From the NCBI GenBank assembly GCA_026745465.1, contig JACYXH010000507.1:45001-109000 (forward strand): a stretch of 64,000 nt of DNA. The letters are read 5' to 3'. The DNA is from Lota lota (Eukaryota; Chordata; Actinopteri; Gadiformes; Lotidae). Of this stretch, positions 41,601-52,880 are shown in pieces. How positions within the stretch are numbered: the first letter of the stretch is position 1; the number at the start of each line of letters is the position of its first letter. The notes beneath the pieces are model-generated. The model saw only the letters and a list, made by a program, of their open reading frames with translations. It was not told the origin of the DNA and did not search any database. Both the position numbers and the translations under genes were made by a program.

Positions 41601-43150
41601 GGAACTTTGTCCATCATTACATGATCATCAAAGGGGGATGGGTGTACCAGTAGCATGATCAACAGGTGTACCAGTACCACTGTTGGTCAACCATCATTGG
41701 TCAACAGTCAAATGCTGCTGGTCCTTATAGCTCAACTGGTAGAGTATGGCGTTAACACTGCCAGGGTTAGGGGTTTGATTCCCACTCGGGGCTACCTATT
41801 ATAACAATGTATGCACCGGCAGTATTGTAAGACGCTTTGGGTAAAAGCATCCACCAAAGGACAATATGTTTGCATCAGTGATGGTCGGTGAAAAGTGTTG
41901 ATGACAATTAAGTGGTACACATAAGGTCAAAGGTTGGGCACCACTGATCTACATGACTGTTCTGTTCTTTGATATTTCAGAGTGAATTATCAAAATAAGT
42001 TATTTTCTGTATGGTCCAAGACACCTCATAGCCCGTCACATAAATTTAGTTCAAGTGTCTGAAGGTGTTGTCTTGCCCTTAAAATGTGTGTTTAAAAACA
42101 TCCCACACTGATTGGCGGTTAATTTAGTGCCACTTATGATGCTTTCTGAAATTGAAAAGTGTCTGCTGAGTGTCTTAATAGTAAAGTCGTGGGTAAAGAT
42201 TAGGTGTGTTGCTCAGATTCTTAGAGGTAGACTTACAGGGCTCGGAGTAGAAATCCCTCACCACCACACTGTCTTTTGGTTCCCCAGAGTTAGGGCCTCC
42301 TCCACCCTCCGTCAGCATTCAGGAGATGGAGAGGAACATCACTCTGGTGGGGAGGCGGCTGTGCTGGTCAGACGCCCTGCTCTACTGCAGAGACTTTCAC
42401 TGGGACCTGCTGAGCCTCAGGGACCCAGAAGACCAGGAGATGATTGATGAGCTGGTGGCTCGCGACCCCTTCCCACTAACCAGCCACCTCTGGGTGGGCC
42501 TGCGCAGGTACTGGCCAGACCTTGGTGTCTATCAGGCAATCAAGTCTGTCCTTATGATCATCTGTCCGTCCATCACTTTGTCTTATCAACAATACCATGA
42601 AAATAACACAAGCTAAATATTTGGCCACATTATTCTTCCTTCCACTCATGTAACTCTTTAATCTCTTTCAATGTTGGTAGGTCACTTTCAGGAAGCTCCT
42701 GGTTTTGGATGTCCGGTGAGCCGATGGACTTCAGCCAATGGGACGAAGGCTCACAACATTCCAGCCCCTGTGGGGGCGTGTCCAGTGTGGAACATTCCAC
42801 ATGGAGGCCACGCTCTTGTGAAGAACATCTTAACTTCATCTGTTTTACAGGTTGGTGTCCAGCCTATAGAGCCATTACCAGGTCCTTATGAAGCCAAATA
42901 TGCTTAACCTTCTGTAAAGGCATGCACCAGCTTGAAACAGTAAGAGGTTTGAGCTTCCTGTGAAAGAAAATAAAAGTCCTCATATGTACTACGCTCAACC
43001 TAGGAGTGTGAATAAATGAAATGAGCTGTAGGTCTTTTCAGCCACTTTCATTGCATTTCTTATATTTATATTTCCGCAGGTCCGGCAGAAGGAGTGAACC
43101 AGTTGCGCTTCTATACTTCCACAAGAGAGAATCAAATTCGCTGCACCTAA
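38651..43150 (+). CDS. Secreted chimeric lectin: F-type lectin + C-type lectin domains
   Basis: Ten exons join in phase: 38651-38702, 40041-40061, 40152-40190, 40418-40459, 40722-40760, 40887-41178, 41458-41597, 42288-42507, 42681-42850 and 43080-43150; 1086 bases, 361 residues. Exon 1 encodes signal peptide MLVLIQIILSGWVVYTE. Four small phase 1-1 exons (21-42 bases) encode a stalk and are the least certain part. Exons 6-7 form a fucolectin (F-type, discoidin-like) domain: RINLALSGTAIQSSTHST, HAIDGN, WWRLELPG, EILIGNSL, YVLFCEVKVYG. Exons 8-9 form a C-type lectin fold: LCWSDALLYCRDFHWDLLSL, HLWVGLRR, WFWMSGEPMDFSQW, CEEHLNFICF. The usual RGD-type fucose motif after VTN is replaced by MNAWREYL, and no EPN/QPD or WND is seen, so classical sugar binding is doubtful. 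It probably acts outside the cell in glycan or pathogen recognition. Confidence 0.8.
39681..39866 (+). other. Possible extra lectin exon (uncertain)
   Basis: A good acceptor (ttcccttTAG at 39680) and a donor (caag/gtagtg at 39866) enclose a segment whose latter part reads GSIQASSTTWGNQLRNIRIT and then NTNGPQNKNQTDQMQ. The frame is not open from the acceptor, so I left it out of the lectin model. It could be a decayed lectin-domain exon. Confidence 0.3.
41712..41862 (+). mobile_element. tRNA-derived SINE in a lectin intron
   Basis: The head 'tccttatagctcaactggta' has a pol III A-box, and 'ggggtttgattcccact' is the B-box. The tail 'gtaagacgctttgggtaaaa' followed by gcatcca matches the conserved 3' tail of many fish SINEs. 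The tRNA part is diverged, and a tail follows, so this is not a functional tRNA. Confidence 0.8.
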
Positions 43151-43999
43151 TTGGCCTTACTGGGGAACATAGCTGCTGATTCTGAAGAAGTAGAATCAGG
43201 GTAGACCTGAGTAGTGAAGTTTCTGAATGCTGTAGCTCAGTGTGTCTGAGGTAGCTAGCTAGTTCTGCATTCCGTCATTATGGGCTTTGTGACAGGCTAC
43301 ATTTTGTGCTAGAATAGCAAATAGAATACATTTACTTTACTTTATAATCAGTGAACTTCTTTATGAGCAGATGTAGTTGTGTCATGCATCAATCCTTTGA
43401 TCTGAAATGTGGAGAATTTGAGTTCAAGATGGTTTCAAAAGACTAAATCAAGTATCTGTTGGCTTTTATATCTCTGTCTGGCTTTGCTGATTTAAGAATT
43501 ATATCCACACAGTAGGGTTTTATCTTAAACTCTGATTGAGTAAGTTGTTTTAATAGAATTGAAGTGGGGGTTATATTTATGTATTGATATTGACGATTCA
43601 CTTTTGCCTGATGTGAATGTGCTGGTTTGTCTTTATTTTGCATTTAAATGTAACATATTTAATGTTTGTTTGCTAGTGTCATCCTAATATCACTGACCAG
43701 AAGACCAATAATCTGAATGTATAAATAGATGCCATAGTTTGCCACGCTGTAGTTATCAGAAATGTTAGCAGGCTAGCTTTAGTTAACAGAGTAACAAACA
43801 GTTCTGATTCATGGTTCTCTTGGATAAGCTGTTCAATGACCATCAACCTATCCACGTAACTTTTTGACAATATCAACGATGAAACGTGATCTCCAACCTA
43901 AACGTCAGAATAGGTTGATTGTAAAGGTCTTTGAAAACGACCCATATGACCGTTTTAGCCCCCTATCGACTGTTTGAAGAAACAGCAATATGTCACATA
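43151..43999. other. Lectin 3' flank
   Basis: No canonical AATAAA is seen in the first several hundred bases after the stop. Nothing else is recognised up to the repeat block. Confidence 0.4.
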
Positions 44000-45000
44000 T
44001 GTCAAGGTTCTGCCAAAACAAAATGGATGACAATCATTATATTCTCAGTTGAAAAAGCAACATTTTAAGATAGTTACGGCATTAAAATGTGCTTTGATAA
44101 CATTTCTAGTGATGAATATTCATTTTAATGTTGTAATAGTCAGTCAGTGAATATAGAGGATGTTTGCAACTTTTTCTATCGTTGCCATGGTGATTCATAG
44201 AGATGCTGGTAACCCTGAAACAACGCAGCTTGCATGTTGTTTGAATCTTTGTTTTGCGTTGTGTAACATTAGTCATCTGGGCTGCTATGTTATGTGTGTT
44301 ATATGAAAGTCATGATATGTTATTTTATGTAACTGATGATGTTCTTTCAATAAAAACATAGATTTTCGAGTGACCCACGGATGACATATTTCTTCTTTGG
44401 GACGGACCAGGCCGACATGTTTTTGTGGGAAAACAGGGAGTTTATATCCACTCTGCTTCTGCCAAAAAATCCATTCTAAAGGTTAATTTTATAAGAACAT
44501 ATATAATAAGCACAAGATAATCATGACCAATTAATCCCGCTTTAAAGTGTTAATGCGTCAATAAAGTAAAAGGAAGACTAAAAAGACTTTCAAAAGATTA
44601 CTACAATTATCATCATGAGGGTCCTAGACCTACAGGAAGTGATGCAAACACACCATTAACCTGTTTTGCTTCATACTGTTCCCCCCTCCCAGCCAGAACC
44701 CGGTCTCTGCCCCCCACTGTTAGTTGACGTGCACAGAATGACTTGGGAGTAAGATTACGACATCTGGTCTCTTTTATATGAATCACGGCATCAAGATTTA
44801 CTAAAATAGTAGCTAATGTACTGTACATCGAGCCCTACAGGAAGTTATGTAATTAGTAGGTGACCTAGGGGTCAAGGACACTTGGGAGTGAGCAAGAGAC
44901 CTGGAGTTTCTTTCATATGAAAGAGGGCCTCATGGACAAGTAAGATAATACATTTAGGGCCTCTATCCCTACAGGAAGTAACTAAAAGAGCCTCGGATAA
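44000..45000. repeat. Right repeat block flanking the lectin gene
   Basis: 44000-44160 is in the same orientation as 35640-35820, while 44170-45000 is inverted relative to 36440-37350. In addition a ~65-base segment with 'gccagaacccggtctctgcc' (44659-44727) recurs at 45152-45216. Confidence 0.7.
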
Positions 45001-46090
45001 TGCTCCATCTCCTGACCTCTCACCCCTCTAACTTTTTTAGATCTCATAAGGGGCGTGGCGCGGGCTCCTTCTGACCTTTCGACCCCATATATGAAAAACA
45101 GCTGTCTTTACACGCTGTTGAGGAAAGTGTCTTTAAACAGTTAAATTTGGTTTTGCTTCATACTGTTCCCCCCTCCCAGCCAGAACCTGGTCTCTGCCCC
45201 CCACTGTTAGTTGACGACATCTTTTCCCTGCCCTTACCCCCCCCCCCCCCGCCAGATCCCTTTCTCTGAACCCATGTTTGAGTTCATATTTACCTTCATC
45301 CTGTTCTCATCCCCCTCCCTGCTAAACGTCTGTCTCTAACCCCCTTTTGTTCTTAAAGATATTGTAAGATATTGCTCCACGGTTGGTATTGCCATCAAAT
45401 GGCCCTTCCCTTGTCTCACAACCTAACAACAGATCCCCCTCAGACAAACAGGTCGGGGGCCCATCATCCCCCCCCCCTCCCCCGAAATAATTAGCCTAGA
45501 GAGGGTGTAGGCGGTTTGTCATTGGCTTAATTTAATAACGGTAACCCAATAGCCATCTGTGGGTTGCACCTTTTTGCATGATAACAAGTAATGATTGGAG
45601 GTAACTGAGAGCCCCGCCCTTGTCATGTGCTTTAAGACACTGTATTGTGTGATGAAGAAAATACTTTAATGGGAGAAGAATGGGAGAAGAATAATAAGAG
45701 AGCACTCAGGATTTTACACACAGAATCAAGCAGAGCTTTTTGTGACCACGGAAGGTCTCTGGTGGTTGTTTTGGGGATCCTGCGTGAGCCCACAAATAAA
45801 TTACTGAACGTGAAGTATTGACTCTGCTGTATTTTTGGAAGAATCGGACTGGAAACTTGCTGTGGATATATGTGAACTTCTACACATAAGACTAATTTAG
45901 TCTCTTATCCTCAGGGTTCAGAGGATAGCCTAGCATCATAGAGCCAGAGTCTAGCGTCATGGAGATGCTATGTGATGGTGCTGGTGGTGGTGGGGGTGGT
46001 GGTGCTGGTGGTGGTGCTGGTGGTGGTGGTGGAGTGCTCGGGTCAGGTAGTGATAAGGGGAGTCAGGGAGCCAATGTGCAGGCATACATC
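45001..46090. other. Intergenic with C-rich runs and a GGT/GCT repeat
   Basis: A C-run at about 45236-45249 and a second at about 45470 are present, plus a (ggtggtgct)n simple repeat at 45976-46031. No gene is recognised. Confidence 0.5.
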
Positions 46091-46094
46091 TTAA

Positions 46095-46144
46095 CAGGCG
46101 CTAGGACCCTGGGGAAGCAGTGGTCCCCAGGGTCCTAGCGCCTG
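46095..46144. repeat. Perfect 21-bp inverted repeat, 8-base loop
   Basis: Arms 46095-46115 and 46124-46144 pair without mismatch, beginning 'caggcgctaggaccctgggg'. As RNA or single-stranded DNA this would form a very stable GC-rich hairpin. Confidence 0.95.
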
Positions 46145-46519
46145 CAAGTGTGAACTCAGTGCGGTCAGCTCCAGTAGGAGGCCGATACTACCGGCCTACT
46201 GAAGACCAGACGGCCCCGTTTTCCAGGGACAGTCCCCGTTTTAAAAATAGCATTTTAAAGATATATGAACAGATTGAAAGGTTCTAGCTTGCTCATGAAT
46301 GTTAATTTCTAGACAGTTGGTAATTAGTCTGGGGTCTATCTGATAGGCTGTGACGCGGCCTCGCTACGCGGGGGGTGTATCTATGGACTTTATACCATAA
46401 GCAGACCGATCATAATCAATAGGCTATCAATACAATATGAATCAATACAATTGTGGATGACAAACTAAGCTTTGAGCCTATTGTAAAGGCAGTCCAAAAC
46501 AAAGGTCACCAGTGCTTTT

Positions 46520-47170
46520 TCTGTTTAAGGAAGCTTTGCAGTTTTATTCATCTTGTATCGAGACAGCTCTTACCCTTGGTTTTATTTGCTGGTTCGGGAA
46601 CCTAAAGCTGACGAATGAGAATATGTTAAGGAAGATTGTGAGGACGAGATCTAACATCACTGCTGTGACCTGAATGACCTCTGTCTTGTTTATCCTCAGA
46701 GGGTCACCAGGAAAGCTCAGGATATTCTTCAGGACCCTCTACACCCTCTTTATTCTGAGTTTTCCCTCCTTCCCTCTGGGCGTCGGTGTAGGATGCCTAG
46801 ATGTATTAGGAATATATATGGTCGCTCTTTTGTCCCAGATGCTATCTGAAGTTTAAACTTGTAACTGGAAGGTGACTAGGACTTAGATACCATGATATGG
46901 TTTTTGTTATGTCTGATAGGCACTTTTGTATGCTCTGACCATATAGTACTGAAACGGTATGTCCTTTTATCTGCATGTGTATTAGGACCTAGTCTTATTT
47001 TGTTTTTATGCTCCTTTTAGCTGTTTGTGTTTAAGAACCTAATCTTATTGTGTTTTTATGTTCCTTTTAGCTGTATGTGTTTTAAGACCTAATCTTAATT
47101 GTTCTTTATGTTTTAAAAACTTTTTGTTGTCAAATGAATTGCCCAAGCGGGGATAATAAAGATTTTTCTA
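46520..47170 (+). mobile_element. LINE (L2-like) 3' fragment
   Basis: 46520-46675 translates to the end of a reverse transcriptase (FYSSCIETALTLGFICW, MLRKIVRT). 46697-46849 gives RVTRKAQDILQDPLHPLY, then LLPSGRRCRMPRCIRNIYG and SFVPDAI before a stop. A frame break separates the two. A short 3' tail ends in 'gcggggataataaagatttt'. It is 5'-truncated and inactive. Confidence 0.75.
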
Positions 47171-47240
47171 CTCAACCCATGCCCTGGTAGGCCTACATGC
47201 AAGCAGCAGACCGGTAATTAGTGAGTGACACCACTGGGAA

Positions 47241-47592
47241 AAAATGCTGTTTAAAAACGGCTTTATTAGTGCATCAGAGATCTTTCTAGGATTGTGGGCG
47301 TGGCAGTAATTTAGTAAGAGCAGTTTGATTGACAGCTACTGGAACCAACTGGGTCTAACCTCTGGGCCTTCATCATTCTATTTTGTCCTTGACAGTATTT
47401 AAATATAATTCATTACAAACAAATGCCGTTTGCCACAGGTGTCGCTCAGTAATTACCGTATATAAGTATATATGTATTATAGTTTAGAATGATGAAGGCC
47501 CAGAGGTTACGGTTGGTTCCTGTAGCTGTCAATCAAACTGCTCTAAGCAAAATACTCAGTAACTCAATAAAGCCCTTTTTAAACAACATTTT
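47241..47592. mobile_element. Foldback/palindromic element (~350 bp)
   Basis: The left arm (47241 to about 47385, including 'gagcagtttgattgacagct' and 'ctgggccttcatcattct') is the inverse of the right arm (about 47485-47592). The unpaired centre is about 100 bases. No coding region is present; it resembles a foldback MITE. Confidence 0.75.
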
Positions 47593-47689
47593 ATCATATT
47601 AAATAACATATTTTCTTTATCAATCTTGCATAAATGTTAACTTTGAATTCGTGAATAAATTTGCCCATTTTGGATTTGTTTACATTATG

Positions 47690-48278
47690 ATTCATGTGAT
47701 ATTGTTGTGAATATTTTGGAGCTAATCTCAATATTGTGTTATGTAGTGTAGGCCTACTCTATATTTGAGAGGATCACTCGTATGAGAGGGAGATTAAATT
47801 ACTTTCCAGATGAATTAAAACTGCCGTGATCGTCTCAACACATAAATCAATGGTGATGACGTACGGTTCATGTTTTTCAGGTCAGCCAGCTGCACTGACG
47901 TCATCTAAACAGCAGATGGTGCTACGGTGCACCTTTTTCTACTGTTTCAAAACAGACCTTTCATCAAATCAATTGGTTTAATATTCTCTAGACGTTTAAA
48001 TGATTCATGTAGGCCTATAGTTTCATTCTCCACATTACTAGCTAGAGTTGAATGAAACAGACATAACTGCATAATACAGCAGTGTTGGCATTTAACAAAC
48101 TGTAGGCCTGGAAACAACTATGTTCATATATTTAGTCAGTACTATGATAGGCCTACAGTTATGAAGGCTATTTGTATAGGAATGCTGTGTTGGTGGTTGC
48201 ATTTTTTTTATTTATTGTGGTGATCATCGTTTTGATGTTTGTGGATGCAGCTTAATAATCATGTCTATAATGATGCAA

Positions 48279-48300
<22 letters not shown>
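47690..48300. repeat. Inverted copy of the 1.43-1.92 kb intergenic unit
   Basis: 'gaggatcactcgtatgagag', 'gacgtcatctaaacagcaga' and 'ggtgatcatcgtttt' match the first copy on the other strand. Its end merges with a CA tract. Confidence 0.7.
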
Positions 48301-48447
<147 letters not shown>

Positions 48448-48449
48448 CC

Positions 48450-49330
48450 CAAACCCGGAGCGCTGCTTCCTCTACTTCCTACTCTGACTGAATCCGCTGT
48501 CGGCTGCTCTCATAGCTCTGCTGCTCGTGTGTGCACTGTGCGCGTGCACGCCGGGGCGCGTTCCTGCAGCGACCGTAGCGGCAAGAAACAGATCTGTTCT
48601 CTCTTCTTCTTTTGTTGAATGTTGGATCGGGGCTGGAGCTTTATTCTTTATTATTCGTTGGTTCCTATAACTATATAAGCCTAATTATAAAGGGTAATGA
48701 ATGTTTAATAGAAGAGTTCTCAACAGCTTTTTTCTTTATTATTCCTTGGTTCCTATAACTATATAAGCCTAATTATAAAGGGTAATGAAGGTTTAATAGA
48801 AGAGTTCTCAACAGCTTTATTCTTTATTATTCATTGGTTCCTATAACTATATAAGCCTAATTATAAAGGGTAATGAAGGTTTAATAGAAGAGTTCTCAAC
48901 AGCTTTATTCTTTATTATTCGTTGGTTCCTATAACTATATACGCCTAATTATAAAGGGTAATGAAGGTTTAATAGAACAGTTCTCAACAGCTTTATTCTT
49001 TATTATTCGTTGGTTCCTATATAAGCCTAATTATAAATGGTAATGAAGGTTTAATAGAAGAGTTCTCAACAGCTTTATTCTTTATTATTCGTTGGTTCCT
49101 ATAACTATATAAGCCTAATTGTAAAGGGTAATGAAGGTTTAATAGAAGAGTTGTCAACAGCTTTATTCTTTATTATTCGTTTGTTTCTATAACTGTATAA
49201 GCCTAATTATAAAGGGTAATGAAGGTTTAATAGAAGAGTTCTCAGCAGCTTTATTCTTTATTATTCGTTGGTTCCTATAACTATACAAGCCTAATTATAA
49301 AGGGTAATGAAGGTTTAATAGAAGAGTTCG
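48450..49330 (+). repeat. Duplicated GC-rich block plus 88-bp minisatellite array C
   Basis: 48450-48640 matches 22140-22330. It is followed by about eight 88-bp units in the same orientation as array A. Confidence 0.9.
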
Positions 49331-49344
49331 CATAACACCGATAT

Positions 49345-49862
49345 GGGCTGGACCATCTGTGAGGCAGCGGGGGTGTCAGACAGACAAGGCAACCAAAAGT
49401 TAAAATGTCTTGATTCTGTCCAAACCTCCACACCTCCTCCTCTGAGCTGATGAACTATTCATCTTGTTGGTTGTTGCTTTCAGTTCAAAGTTGTCTTTTA
49501 TAGAATTAAAGGGGGGGGGGGGGGGGGGGGGGGACGGTTAGATTAATCTGTAAATTATCTTATGTTGCATACTGTATGTTAATTGACTTATGAAAGGTCG
49601 CCAAAAATGAAGCAACATGGGAAAAACCAACAGGGAATGTAGAGCATCATGTGCTGTTCTGGCCAGAGTATGCGGTCAGTTTACCCAAAATCCCAAATAT
49701 CCTCCCACTTCTTACCGAAACAACCAACTGGTTTCTATGGGATTTCCAATGGTTCCCCACTCACCTTTCTACCAGGATCCCAGTCAAGTGGCTCCGGTGG
49801 TAGGGGAGTGGCTTGTGTATAAAGGGGGCTGGCACTCTTTGTTTTTAACCATTTGCATATGA
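49345..49862. repeat. Segment duplicated at 56825-57235
   Basis: The stretch with 'gatatgggctggaccatctg' through 'ggtttctatgggatttc' is present in both places. This copy carries a poly-G run of about 24 bases (49509-49533) where the other has only seven. Short open frames here do not match any known protein. Confidence 0.8.
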
Positions 49863-50217
49863 GGTGAGAGAGAATAACAATTCAGCCAGTGTCAAGATTT
49901 AACTACCATGATTAATGACCTAGCTGTCAAGATGATTGATGATGGCAGCTGTGTAACAGATGTGATGTGTGGCAGCTGTGCAACAGATGTGTGACCTTTG
50001 ACCTGATTTATGGGTTGACCTTTGACCTCATGACTCGTAATGCTTCACAAAAGGGAAAGGAATGTGATTATAACGTGAAATAATGATTAAATCATGATTT
50101 AAAAATCATTATGACATAAATGATGGGCAACAGGTGCAACAGCTAGCCCTTTTAAAAATAAATATGTGTCCAGACACTCAAAAACATGTCCGGACAAAAC
50201 ACCCATGATGGGCAACC

Positions 50218-50240
50218 CCCCCCCCCCCCCCCCTCCCCCA
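50218..50240. repeat. Poly-C tract
   Basis: A run of about 18 C, then mixed C and T. Such runs are prone to sequencing error. Confidence 0.8.
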
Positions 50241-50359
50241 ACTCAAGACATTAAATCTAGGGAAAGCTCCCCCAGTCTAGGGGGGTACCTCTGACGTCCC
50301 TTTCTTTGATTTCAAAGTGCAAGCAGCACTCAGAAGCTTCAGAAGCTTCAGCAGCGATG

Positions 50360-50735
50360 GGGTCTTACTCACCGTGAGAGGCACGTGTCTGACCAGACCG
50401 CGACGCGCTCTCCAAGGCCGACAGCGTCTCCTGGAACAGCGGGCCGTCGGCTGATGATGCGCGGGCACTTCCTGTAGAAGACGCCGCGCACGGCGATGAG
50501 CGACACGCCGCCCGCCGCCGTAGTCCTGGAAGGCAGAAGCCGCTGCGCGACACGGGGGCCGAGCTCCGCACCTCCGTGGTGATCTCCGTGACGCGGCCCC
50601 CCAGGTCCGCCTGGGAGAAGCTCTCGGCGGCGGCCATGGTGTCCACCTTGGTCCAGGGGTTCTCCATCCAGGGCAGGGGAGGGGGGGGGGATGCGGGGGG
50701 CCGTGTCCGAGTCCGACTCGTAGTACCTGTTGTGG
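50360..50735 (-). pseudogene. Broken Eph-receptor ligand-binding-domain exon
   Basis: In three different minus frames the translation gives pieces of one Eph-receptor exon in order: YYESDSDTA, WMENPWTKVDTMAAAESFSQ, GGRVTEITTEVRS, APVSRSGF, GVSLIAVR, VFYRKCPRII and LFQETLSALESAS. VFYRKCPRII and FQETLS point to an EphB-like parent. At least three single-frame breaks separate the pieces, and no neighbouring Eph exons are visible. It is either a gene fragment that has decayed or a real exon damaged by sequence errors in a GC-rich stretch. Confidence 0.7.
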
Positions 50736-50902
50736 TGTGTGTGTTGAGCGCCAAAGGCTCTTCGACTATCCCAAACACCTCCACCACACACACACACCTG
50801 TGTCTCCTTCACCCATCATCATGTTGCCCAGAAGGTGAATTGCACCGAGGTGGATTCACCGCCCCCTAGTGGCTCCACATGCAATAACAGAGTACTAAAA
50901 CA

Positions 50903-51035
50903 TGGCTTTGATAAACAGCTTCATATCTTACTATTTAGTCTTTTATCAGACAGTGATCAAAAGCTACTTACAGTGAATACAGATACACATAGGCGCTGGA
51001 AGTATGGCGCTGAGAGTGCTGCAGCACCCCCTGTT
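50903..51035. repeat. Segment duplicated at 57230-57350
   Basis: 'ctttgataaacagcttcata' through 'gtgctgcagcaccccc' matches the tail of the 56.8-57.35 kb block. Here it is separated from its partner segment (49345-49862) by about 1 kb that includes the Eph fragment. Confidence 0.75.
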
Positions 51036-51462
51036 GGCTGAGAGGGAAATAATATTGGAAATAATAATGTTGTTTTTAAATAAGTTTTGATTGATATATT
51101 ATAGAAAATACTTTTCTTAAGGCTGAGTAGCAGCTGGTCCTAAAATATATTTACTGAGTTGGTTGAGTGGCAGTAGGTCCTATAGACTCATCCTGTAAGT
51201 TTGAGTCAATTGTTATGCATTGCTAGGGTAACGTTGTCTTGATTTGGAGAACATGTTTTTTTTAAGGCTGATTGATGAATTGATGAATTTTGGGATGAAT
51301 TATACAGGATAGCCATTTGTGTATTGAAGGTTTTATGATGTACACTGTATATAGACTCATGTTTAAATGATTGAATTGGATGATATTTTGTACCATACAT
51401 GTACTGTTTTCTGCTGTCCCATCCCGTCTCCCCTTGCGTGCTCACATAGGCACATGTGCACG

Positions 51463-51512
51463 CATACACACACACACACACACGCAAACACACACACACA
51501 CACACACACACA
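51463..51512. repeat. (CA)n microsatellite
   Basis: Short interrupted CA tract. Confidence 0.9.
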
Positions 51513-51649
51513 CTTATTGATTTCTTAAATATATATATTCATACACTCACAGACATAACATACACTTCCACCCAAAAGGACCACAATGGAAACAAGCTCT
51601 TGGGCTTTATTGTGTTTGATCCCTTTGACAGTTGTCAATAAAGAATTGA

Positions 51650-52100
51650 CAAATCTCGGGGCGGTGCGCTGGCACTCCGGACACGCCTGACAGTGCTGAG
51701 TGGCGTCCCTCTTAACCCCGGGCCAGTAAACCCGCTCTAGGATTGTGTCCCTAGTCTAGTCCATGCCTAGGTGAGCCCCTAGTACATGGGAATGGGCCAT
51801 GTAAAGGACTTTGCTCATGTAGGGGTGGGGGCACCATCAACTGCTGGGTCACTGCCCCCCCCCCCCCCTCCCCCCCTCTACTACCCGATAAAGCAAGCCC
51901 GCCCTGGTGCTGGAATGGGGGTGGGGTACGTTACTCACTGACTCCCGGGTCTGGCCGTCACGGGCGAGGACGTGGCTCCAGGCGTGCTTCAAGGCGTCGT
52001 CCTGGGGGGGGGGCGGTGGTGAACTGCCCGGGCCGGTCCCCCCCCCCCCCCCCTCCCACCCCAAGTCAGAGACCTCTGTGAGTGGGGAGCCCTCCGCCTC
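51650..52100 (-). mobile_element. Ty3/gypsy-type integrase zinc-binding fragment
   Basis: On the minus strand DDALKHAWSHVLARDGQTRE and STRAGLLYRVV are followed by VLYMAHSHVLGAHLGMD, then a TAG, then TRDTILERVYWPGVKRDAT and CQACPECQRTAPR. This is the H2C2 zinc-binding region of a gypsy-class integrase with its usual preceding segment. The internal stop and poly-C runs show it is inactive. Confidence 0.72.
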
Positions 52101-52414
52101 TCCGGGTGGGGGCGGACTGTTTCGTGGCGGTCACGGGGTCTGGGGGGGGGGGCCTGGGGGAGGCCCCGTGGAGTCCGTGTGGTGGGGCCCTCCCATCGGC
52201 GGTTTGGGACCGTCCCTCCCGGGGCCGTCGCCCTCTCCGGACGACTCGCCACAGGCGGGTGGGTCGGGTCGGCCGCGTGGCCTCAGCTGGGGTCGGGGGG
52301 CCGGGGGCCCGGCTAAGGGCTCCAGAGCAGGTGGAAGATGGGGCTGTCTCTCCCTATGAGTGGGGTCTCCGCCATTCCTCTCGGGGTCCCTGGGCGGGGG
52401 TCGGCGGCCTCGGC

Positions 52415-52446
<32 letters not shown>

Positions 52447-52880
52447 AATGACGACGTAGTGGGCGAGGCTGTGATCGCTAGGACCGCCCGCTTCAGCGCC
52501 GGGTACCGACCGGCACGGTCTGGGGTCAGGTCCCGGCTCGAGGAGGGGGGCCAGGATGTGGGCCCGCCGGCCCCCCGGCCAGGCCTCTCTCGGGGCCGTA
52601 CTCTGAAACAGGCCTCCAGGTCGGCCCCCACGTCGTCATCGGGGCCCGGGGCCCGGCGAGGCGGCTCGCTGGTGCCGAGATCGGGGGGGGGGCGCAGGAC
52701 GGCCTCCCGGAGGAGGGCGGGGCTTTGGGCGGTGTCTCTCTGGGGGGGCGGCGGCCAGGGCGTGGTCCCTCTGCTGACGCTGGCTGGGGGCCGCGGCTCC
52801 GTGGGGGTTCTGCATCGGAGGTCTGCTGTTCACTCTCTCTTCTTTCAAAGGGAACCCCTCTTACTTTGGAGATCAACGTG
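52100..52880. other. GC-rich, proline-coding stretch next to the gypsy remnant
   Basis: Very high GC with a poly-G run (about 52419-52444). The minus-strand frames are proline/arginine-rich and may be the variable spacer of the same gypsy element, but no catalytic motif is visible. Long frames on both strands are a side effect of high GC. Confidence 0.4.

Noticed and set aside
41740..41800. tRNA-like sequence
   Set aside because: The head has A and B boxes but the stems are mismatched and a SINE tail follows, so it is a SINE rather than a tRNA gene.
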